This document shows positions 57,885 through 64,000 of a DNA stretch of 64,000 nt, piece by piece. Source of the stretch: Leuctra nigra (lineage: Eukaryota > Arthropoda > Insecta > Plecoptera > Leuctridae). Below the pieces are notes generated by a model, which saw only the letters and a list, made by a program, of their open reading frames with translations, was not told where the DNA came from and made no database searches. Positions within the stretch are counted from its first letter, which is position 1. Each line of letters starts with the position of its first letter. The translations under genes were made by a program, and so were the position numbers. The DNA lies in the NCBI GenBank assembly GCA_934045905.1, contig OW203773.1, forward strand, positions 15,673,246 through 15,737,245. The letters run 5' to 3'.

Positions 57885-58880
57885 TTTTTGGGATATTTTT
57901 ACAGGTTTTCTCACTTCATAATACTACCTAATTTCATATTTTGATATTTATTAGCCCATGATATATTTTCTTGTTGCGATACAATTTCATAAAGCAATAC
58001 TAAATATTATGATTTTGCATGCTATTTTACTCATCTAGGTGACATTGGCTCAAATCCACGTAACTAGGGACATTTTTCAATAAAACTTTTTTTTTTAAGA
58101 TTGGTAGGTTGCTGGATTTTTTGTAGAGTTATCAAGAAAACTCTTAAAAATAAAAAATCTTTAATTTAGTTTTATATACAAAATTAGCACTTCACTTTTT
58201 TTTTTAATATACCTACCTACTTTAATCTATTTTAGATAATTTAAATTTACCTATTATTTTCTACTAAACGTCATATTTGTTTTGTGAAAAAATAAAAATT
58301 AGCAACAAATTGTGGACTTTTTGAATTTTTTTACTATATTTTTTTAATGTTTGGTAAATTATATTTGTTTTATTATATTTTATTTTTTAAGTTTATATTT
58401 TCCAAATGAATACACTGACATAGCATTTATTTGTATGACTTTTAGAATTTTTTAAATTTTGGAAGTGATACGCATGTTACCGATATATTTTTTAATAATA
58501 TGTAGGTACTTATTAAAACCTATTTACCGATTTACTTTCAAACTATAAATTTTGAGAGAAAAAAAAAACTTGCATTACTACACTCATGAGACTACTTGAA
58601 GTAAATAAACTACATTTTTGGTGGCACAGGATTAAGAGAAATTGTCAATAATGTGAAGCTCCGTCAATCTCTTGTCCATTTATCGATACCTACGCGAGTT
58701 ACCGAGCCAAATTGATTTTCTAGCGTTGAATGATACCAATAAAATAGCACCTAATTTAAGAACCATCTAATGCATAGGTACTTTTATTTGGAGATGTGTA
58801 GCTTTAAATTTAGTAATATAGCTACTTCTGTGGATAAAAATCCTTCTAAATGATAAGCGCGTTACCGTGGAATGACCCAT
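57885..58880 (+). repeat. Dispersed element with ACGCGAGTTACCG phrases (partner 35650-36450)
   Basis: Matches the 35.7-kb copy in order. Extra copies of the phrase at 58687 and 58856. Right edge GTTACCGTGGAATGACCC (58869). Confidence 0.6.
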
Positions 58881-59592
58881 TTCATTTTTTTAAATGTATC
58901 GGCAAAGGTATCAGTTCCATAACTTTTTGAGTAAGTTTAGCAAGCGTCTCTATTCGGTACCTTTCAATACTTTCTTACGCACCTATTAACATTTTATCTG
59001 TTTGAAATAACTGTGTATGACTAACCTTCAGAAGTAGTATATGAAGTCGGCATCTGCTCTAGTAGTTGAGCTCTCATTTTACTGATAATGGGGCGATGTA
59101 AATCTAGGATGCCTGCAGGTTTGTCACTAGTTGGAGCTAGCATCAAGTGGGCATTTTACAAATCAAAGTATTTCTTACGCCACAGTCCGTGTTTTCATGT
59201 TATTTTTTAAGAACTGATGTTTATTTGGTTATTTACCGATACTAGAGTTATATAACTATTAGAAATTGTAGTGTACACATTATATTTTTATCGTGATCAT
59301 AATGATACAGCTCTCAGAATTATTTTTGTTTTCAGGGCTCTCTTGAAAGTGTTATTGTTGAATACGATTATTTTACAAAGAAAGTGTTAAATACGATTAT
59401 TTTACAAAAAAATATCGTATTTAACACTTTGAAGTCGTACTAGAGGTCATAAAGTACTCCAGTGTGTGGCATTATTTAGTCTATTAGATTATAATGGGTC
59501 TTTACTATCTAAATTTTTTAAATTAATTAGTGGGAAGAAAAAATTTAAGAAAATCACTTTGAAGAACAGTGAGTTTCCCGTTTGCTTCCCCA

Positions 59593-59700
59593 GGGCCCTG
59601 ATTCTATAACTCGCATTGCGACCGCTTAGCAATTATTGCCATGTTAATCTTATGGAAGAAATTGCTAAGCGATCGCAATGGAGTTATAGAATCAGGGCCC
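59593..59700. mobile_element. 108-bp hairpin MITE
   Basis: GGGCCCTGATTCTATAAC and its complement at the ends. attgctaagcgatcgcaat mirrors ttgcgaccgcttagcaat. Near-perfect fold. Confidence 0.75.
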
Positions 59701-60215
59701 AGGCCTCTTAATATATTCGGGTATTTAGGTTAGGTTACAGCAATCAAATCGGCAAGCACGTTTTTATGCCTTTTCTCATTTTCTTCTCGAAGTCTTTGTA
59801 TTTGCCTTCTTGCTCCAGCTTGAGTCTCCGTATAGTTTTCCTATCGACTGCTGGCAATGTCATGTTGAAATTGCAGGATAAAATTGCATTTATCATCATT
59901 GTATCATTTGATGTTGAATGATCCGTTTAAACGTGGCTCGACCGATCGAACATTCCAAAATATTTTTTTTTAATTACCCTCGTGAATTACTTTTTCCAAC
60001 AATTAAACTATGTTTAGGTATAAAAGAACCATAAAATGTCATTTAACTTTAAACTCCTGCCTTACAGAAAGATTTCAATTTATTTCCTTCCGAGATTGAA
60101 CAAAACATTAACACAGGAGGTATAGGAAAATCATTTCGTTTTTCGTTTGTAACTTTTAAAAGAGCACACGTTGGGATTGTTTTCATTTTTTTTTCCTAAT
60201 AGAATGTCTAACTAT

Positions 60216-60410
60216 TCAACTAGTGGCTTTTCGGTACACGCTCTATGTGTGAAGACTGACATCAGTCTTCACCTGAAGATGGCAGCGCTACGACTGCCGA
60301 AACGTAGTGACAAACGGCCCTTTTGGGGGCCAACATCACAAAAACATAGAGCGTGTACCGAAAAGCCACTAGTTGAATATAACGATAGCTCTCAGACCCT
60401 CAGTCAACTC
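60216..60410. mobile_element. Small element with 12-bp target duplication and ribozyme-like core
   Basis: ATGTCTAACTAT flanks both sides (60204-60215, 60411-60422). TCAACTAGTGGCTTTTCGG at the left is mirrored by CCGAAAAGCCACTAGTTGA near 60358-60376. Inside, a perfect stem GAAGACTGA/TCAGTCTTC (60251-60270) is followed by CTGAAGA (60273), a GGCAG/CTGCC stem and GAAAC (60299). The long duplication suggests retroposition. The 86-codon frame across it is not gene-like. Confidence 0.6.
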
Positions 60411-60752
60411 ATGTCTAACTATCTATCATAAAATAAGGTTTTTGTTCAAAGTTGGGACTACCTAAATATTAGATTTCTACATTGTGACATTGTGTACATT
60501 GTGACACGAATTTACTTGTCTGCCATAAAATAACATGGGGAATAAACCCCATGTTATCTCAGAAGCAAGACACGAGAAGTATTTAATTTTTTCAAGGATT
60601 GTGTATTGCATGAATATCAATAAGTATCCAAAAAATTATGAAATGAGCCAATTTACGGAAACATTTGTAGACATCTTTAGACTAATTAAAATTATTACAG
60701 TTAATTTCAGGTTATTTTTTATTTTGTAACCCATAATTGCCAACATGTACTA

Positions 60753-60767
60753 ATATTGTTTCAGACA
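60753..60767 (+). other. Splice acceptor and 5' leader of the ZNF-4 coding exon
   Basis: tattgtttcag/ACAATGG with AG at 60763-60764, as in the other three paralogs. Confidence 0.75.
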
Positions 60768-62537
60768 ATGGAGGACGCAACTCAGCTGCAACCCATGAGT
60801 CACCGCCATCTTGTTGTTGTTAAATCAGAACCACAAGAATCTGAAGACACAGCGAACATAATCGACCAACATGAAGTTAATACAGAAACATCCGACCAGC
60901 CTTTAGAAGACTGCTTAATTCAACCTAAAATAGAGATCAGTGACGACAGAGATCTCTTCCATTTACAAGTTAAATCCGAAGAAAACACTGCATTCTACAG
61001 TCATTTTATTGATCATCCATATGCAACTTGTCAAATATTAGAAGGAAGTGTAACTGAAGATTCTGAGAACATTAAAATAGAGCAAAACTACACTTCAGAA
61101 GATTACCTGATTCAACAAGAGCCAAAATCCATTGAAGAAACAGGCTTCTTGCACATACAAATCAAATCTGAAGATCACAGTGAAATACCCATCGAGGATA
61201 ACGAGGATGACACTGAACCACTCCACAGCCTCGTTCCTACCAGTGACTTGCTCTACTCTTGTGAACTCTGCAGTTACCAAGGTAACTCCAAATGCAACCT
61301 TGCTCAACACAGGAGACGTCATAATTTCTCATATTTCAGTTTCCGTTGCAATCATTGTGAATATAGTACAAAATATAAGTATTATCTAATCAGTCACTTA
61401 AGAACACATTCTGAAGAGCGGTCTTATGCTTGTGATATTTGCAATTACAAATGTAAGCACAGAAGTGGCTTGTCCCAACATAAGGTAACTCATTCACGAG
61501 AGGTGCGGTTCGAATGCAGAAAATGTGACTTTAGATGTGGTGTTAGCAGCTCTCTCACGAAACATATGAGATCGCATTTGAACGAGTATCCATATGCTTG
61601 TGGTATTTGCAATAATAAATATAAGCATAGCTGTAGCTTGTCCAGGCACATGTTAACACATTCAACAAAGAAGCGGTACCGATGCAATATTTGCGACTAT
61701 AGATGTAAGAGTATACATGAACTCGAAAACCATATAAGAACACATGAGTTAGAGAGGTGGCATATTTGTGAGATTTGTGCACACGTTTGTGTCTCCAGAA
61801 GTTCGTTGACCCAACACATGCTGAGTCACTCCACAGCAACTTCCAGCCAACCAGAAGAAGATTCCAACAGAAAACAAGAGCGAAACATTCAAGCAGAAAC
61901 AATCATTGTTATCCCAGAGCAATCGGAAGATATTCCTGAAATCCCTAGTAAGGATAAGGATCATCACACTGAACCAATTCAAAGCACAGAACCACTGATC
62001 CACAGCCTCGTTCCTCCCAGGGACCTACTCGCTTGCAAACTTTGCTCTTTTAAAAGTAAGTCCAACGGCGGCCTGAAGAGGCACATGTCAACACACACAA
62101 CCGTGAAGAAGCTGTTCCGATGCATCCATTGTGGCTATACATGTAATGTTAAGCAAGACATCGACATCCATTTTACGACAACGCATTCAGGTGGGTTGCT
62201 ATATGCATGTGATGTTTGCCCCTACAAGGCTGCAACCAGCAATGGGCTGACTTTTCACAAGACACGTCATTCAACTACAAGAAAGAAGTATAAATGCAAA
62301 GTGTGTGACCATACCACGTACTGTATTAAAAAGCTTGAAGACCATCTGAGAACACATTCTGGAGAGCGGCCGTACGCATGTGATGTTTGCTCCTACAAGG
62401 CTGCAACCAGATCTGCACTGAATGCCCACAAGAAAGTTCATTCAGCTACAAAGTTGTTTAAATGCAACCAATGTGACTATAAATCTTTTCTTCTGCGAGA
62501 ACTGGCCAATCATATGAGAATGCATTTGAGCGTGTGA
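60768..62537 (+). CDS. ZNF-4: poly-C2H2 zinc-finger protein, last finger lost (589 aa)
   Basis: Probable nuclear DNA-binding protein. The acidic N-terminus (about 1-162) carries VVVKSEPQE, LQVKSEEN and IQIKSEDH, SUMO-consensus-like. Fingers 1-7 lie at about 163-351, from YSCELCSYQGNSK to HICEICAHVC...HMLSH. The acidic linker (SSQPEEDSNRKQER, PEQSEDIPEIPSKD) follows, then fingers 8-13 at about 421-586. The protein ends MRMHLSV at a TGA. In the paralogs this point reads MHVEKNPYACD. Here 18 bases are replaced by 4 (net loss of 14) and the frame shifts, so the universal last finger is gone. Otherwise intact. Closest to ZNF-3 in its N-terminus (SEENTAFYSH, DHPYATCQ) and intron end. Its proposed exon 1 ends at 48997. 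Confidence 0.9.
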   Translation: MEDATQLQPMSHRHLVVVKSEPQESEDTANIIDQHEVNTETSDQPLEDCLIQPKIEISDDRDLFHLQVKSEENTAFYSHFIDHPYATCQILEGSVTEDSENIKIEQNYTSEDYLIQQEPKSIEETGFLHIQIKSEDHSEIPIEDNEDDTEPLHSLVPTSDLLYSCELCSYQGNSKCNLAQHRRRHNFSYFSFRCNHCEYSTKYKYYLISHLRTHSEERSYACDICNYKCKHRSGLSQHKVTHSREVRFECRKCDFRCGVSSSLTKHMRSHLNEYPYACGICNNKYKHSCSLSRHMLTHSTKKRYRCNICDYRCKSIHELENHIRTHELERWHICEICAHVCVSRSSLTQHMLSHSTATSSQPEEDSNRKQERNIQAETIIVIPEQSEDIPEIPSKDKDHHTEPIQSTEPLIHSLVPPRDLLACKLCSFKSKSNGGLKRHMSTHTTVKKLFRCIHCGYTCNVKQDIDIHFTTTHSGGLLYACDVCPYKAATSNGLTFHKTRHSTTRKKYKCKVCDHTTYCIKKLEDHLRTHSGERPYACDVCSYKAATRSALNAHKKVHSATKLFKCNQCDYKSFLLRELANHMRMHLSV

Positions 62538-62601
62538 TATGTGCTCGTATGTAGGTGGCGCTAGTAGCATATTGCGACAACACAAGATAAAGTATCACTA
62601 G
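62538..62601 (+). pseudogene. Out-of-frame remnant of the last ZNF-4 finger
   Basis: atgtgctcgtatgtaggtgg through caacacaagataaagtatcac and TAG matches the last finger of ZNF-1 and ZNF-2 but is in another frame after the 14-base loss. Confidence 0.9.
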
Positions 62602-62927
62602 TTCATCACGTACTTTGCACCAAATTTACATTTCAAATCACTTTTTACGCAATGCAAATTATAACGGCCTCATGCTCTGCAGAAGTTGCGTCCGCGATTA
62701 GATAATTGCGGATGTCAGTCCTCAACACCACAAGACCGTGAGCTAATAATCTTATGGACAGAATCCAGTAGACTCTGGTCACTTGCGTCGATAAATCAAG
62801 ACATTCTTTTGAGCATGATGCTGTTATTGTTTATCCTACGAGGAGCCGCTGTTTAGTGGATGTTGTAATTTATTTGAATCTGTTATTTAATTAACCACAC
62901 TGACGTCAGAAGACAAATCAGATAGAG
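62602..62927 (+). other. 3' flank of ZNF-4
   Basis: ttattgtttatcctacgagg and ccacactgacgtcagaagac match the ZNF-2 and ZNF-3 flanks. No insertion here until 62928, so this is the cleanest copy of the shared 3' region. Confidence 0.6.
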
Positions 62928-64000
62928 CAGAGGTCGGCAACCTGCGGCTCCGGAGCCATATGCGGCTCCTTGGTGGTTTTTGAATGACTCTTTATAATTT
63001 AAATAAAGATCTGGAATCGAAAAATTTGAAAATTCGAAAACAAAACGTCCTGCGGGGCAACAATGGGAATGTGTTTTAATTAAGTTTGTTCAATATAGAG
63101 TCCCAGAATCACTTTTAAATTCTTGAAATTCTAAAAAAAATCGCCCTGCGGGGCAACAACTGGGGGGCTTCGTGAAAATATCAAAATTAACCATGTTCCG
63201 TTTCATACCTAGAGACACTCATTGTTCTCACTTACATTGGACCTGACCCTATCGTTAAAACGTAAAAGTATCAAAACATACCTCAGCTGTGGAATGCTTT
63301 TTGTATCAGCTCTGCCGCAGAGCCAATAGACCCTCAAATGTGTCTGCATTTTCCCACTCAAAGTCCATTTCTTTGGAACGAATTTTTACAACCCTTAGAG
63401 GGCTAAGAGTAACAAGGTTGTAAAGGACATCGAACAAGGGACGGACAATAAATGGTTGAGGATGGATACAATGAGAGCAAATGATTTTACGATTTTTAAA
63501 CGAGAACAATGAGTGCCTCTAAGTCTGAAACGGACCATAGTAATTAATTTTTTTTTTCGGTGTATTATTATTATTATTGTGTGTATTATGTATTATATAT
63601 ACCATACGCCAGGTGTCGGCAACCTTTTTTGGTGAAGGAGCCAATTTCCCAAAAAATTAACAGATTAGATAATGATGGGAGCCGCAGTATAGGCAATCAA
63701 ATCGTCGGTGTTTTGCCATAAGGGCCTATCTAGGTTTTTCATAATTGTTCAGGAAAAGGAAAAAACGATGTGTTATGAAATATGAGGAGTAATATATATG
63801 AAAATTCATTTTTAAAAATCATTTGTTTCTAATATGTATCACTTTATATTAATTATTAGAAACATCATTCACAATGATAACAATTCAGTATCACAGCCTA
63901 TGGATGTTACCCAGCAAACACAGAGTGTCAGATTTGTGCCGGGCCGATGCCTACCAACGGCGCCGGTCCGATGTCGCACGTTGACACTGGCCCGGCAAAA
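62928..64000. mobile_element. hAT-type left ends (62928 and 63610), right ends not in window
   Basis: CAGAGGTCGGCAACCTGCGG (62928) and CAGGTGTCGGCAACC (63610) both carry the CAGNGGTCGGCAACC terminus common in hAT elements, in the same orientation. The first follows AGATAGAG, its possible target. A foldback (63191-63538) lies between them. The last 60 bases are GC-rich and unexplained. Confidence 0.5.
63191..63538. mobile_element. MITE with 40-bp inverted ends
   Basis: CCATGTTCCGTTTCATACC and GAGACACTCATTGTTCTC are mirrored at 63502-63538. The interior frame at 63306-63509 is not gene-like. Confidence 0.65.

Noticed and set aside
889..62537. KRAB, ZAD, BTB or SCAN effector domain in the zinc-finger genes
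   Set aside because: No such pattern is visible in the N-termini. ZAD needs paired CxxC motifs before the linker, and none is present.

Overview
The window is eukaryotic and very probably from an insect genome. It is AT-rich, with single coding exons separated by long intergenic and intronic stretches packed with MITEs, foldback elements, hAT-like elements, SINEs and non-LTR retrotransposon debris. The many short TACCTACC-type runs and the transposon content suggest Hemiptera or another hemimetabolous insect, but this is inference; nothing in the sequence fixes the species. No bacterial, viral or CRISPR content was seen.

The only clear host protein genes are four tandem, same-strand paralogs of a poly-C2H2 zinc-finger gene: ZNF-1 (889-2886, broken by three in-frame stops), ZNF-2 (22254-24107, intact), ZNF-3 (40331-43789, intact and the largest) and ZNF-4 (60768-62537, last finger lost to a frameshift). 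Each coding exon follows the same splice acceptor (attgttNcag/ACAATGGA). Each opens with the same acidic N-terminus carrying SUMO-consensus-like VKSE/VKTE motifs, followed by blocks of fingers joined by an acidic linker. Upstream of ZNF-2, -3 and -4 lies a conserved block ending in a splice donor (CAT/GTGAGT or CAT/GTAAGT, at 7250, 29779 and 48998). I interpret it as the promoter plus a 5' non-coding exon. The repeat unit would then be promoter/exon 1, a 10.5-15 kb intron full of transposons, one coding exon and a shared 3' flank, with a period of about 18-22 kb.

Layout. 1-2.9 kb: intron tail with a 5S-rRNA-like SINE, then ZNF-1. 3-7 kb: MITEs and a GGTTCC-type hAT element with a nested repeat. 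7.06-7.25 kb: exon-1 block for ZNF-2. 8.3-11.5 kb: 42-bp minisatellite, a 5'-truncated RTE-like retrotransposon and a dispersed repeat. 13.9-15.4 kb: DNA element with interspersed TAACNNCNGTCCC motifs. 16.6-20.6 kb: 4-kb foldback element with a dead protein remnant. 21.1-21.9 kb: MITE. 22.3-24.1 kb: ZNF-2. 24.2-25.1 kb: hAT-like insertion. 27.2-29.8 kb: duplicated 5' region of ZNF-3. 30-32.5 kb: nested foldbacks, SINE and Harbinger-like MITE. 34-37 kb: repeat-rich. 38.8-40.1 kb: retrotransposon fragment holding a hAT element, which itself holds a 9-bp-TSD MITE. 40.3-43.8 kb: ZNF-3. 43.8-44.2 kb: large hairpin just past its stop. 47.5-49.8 kb: duplicated 5' region of ZNF-4. 49.8-54.1 kb: composite satellite-bearing elements. 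54.6-60.4 kb: foldbacks, a hAT element and MITEs. 60.8-62.6 kb: ZNF-4. 62.9 kb to the end: further hAT-type termini.

Because the units are duplicates, they act as empty-site controls for one another. Several insertions can be delimited to the base, with target duplications, from this window alone. All alignments were made by eye; coordinates of repeat edges without a stated target duplication are approximate.
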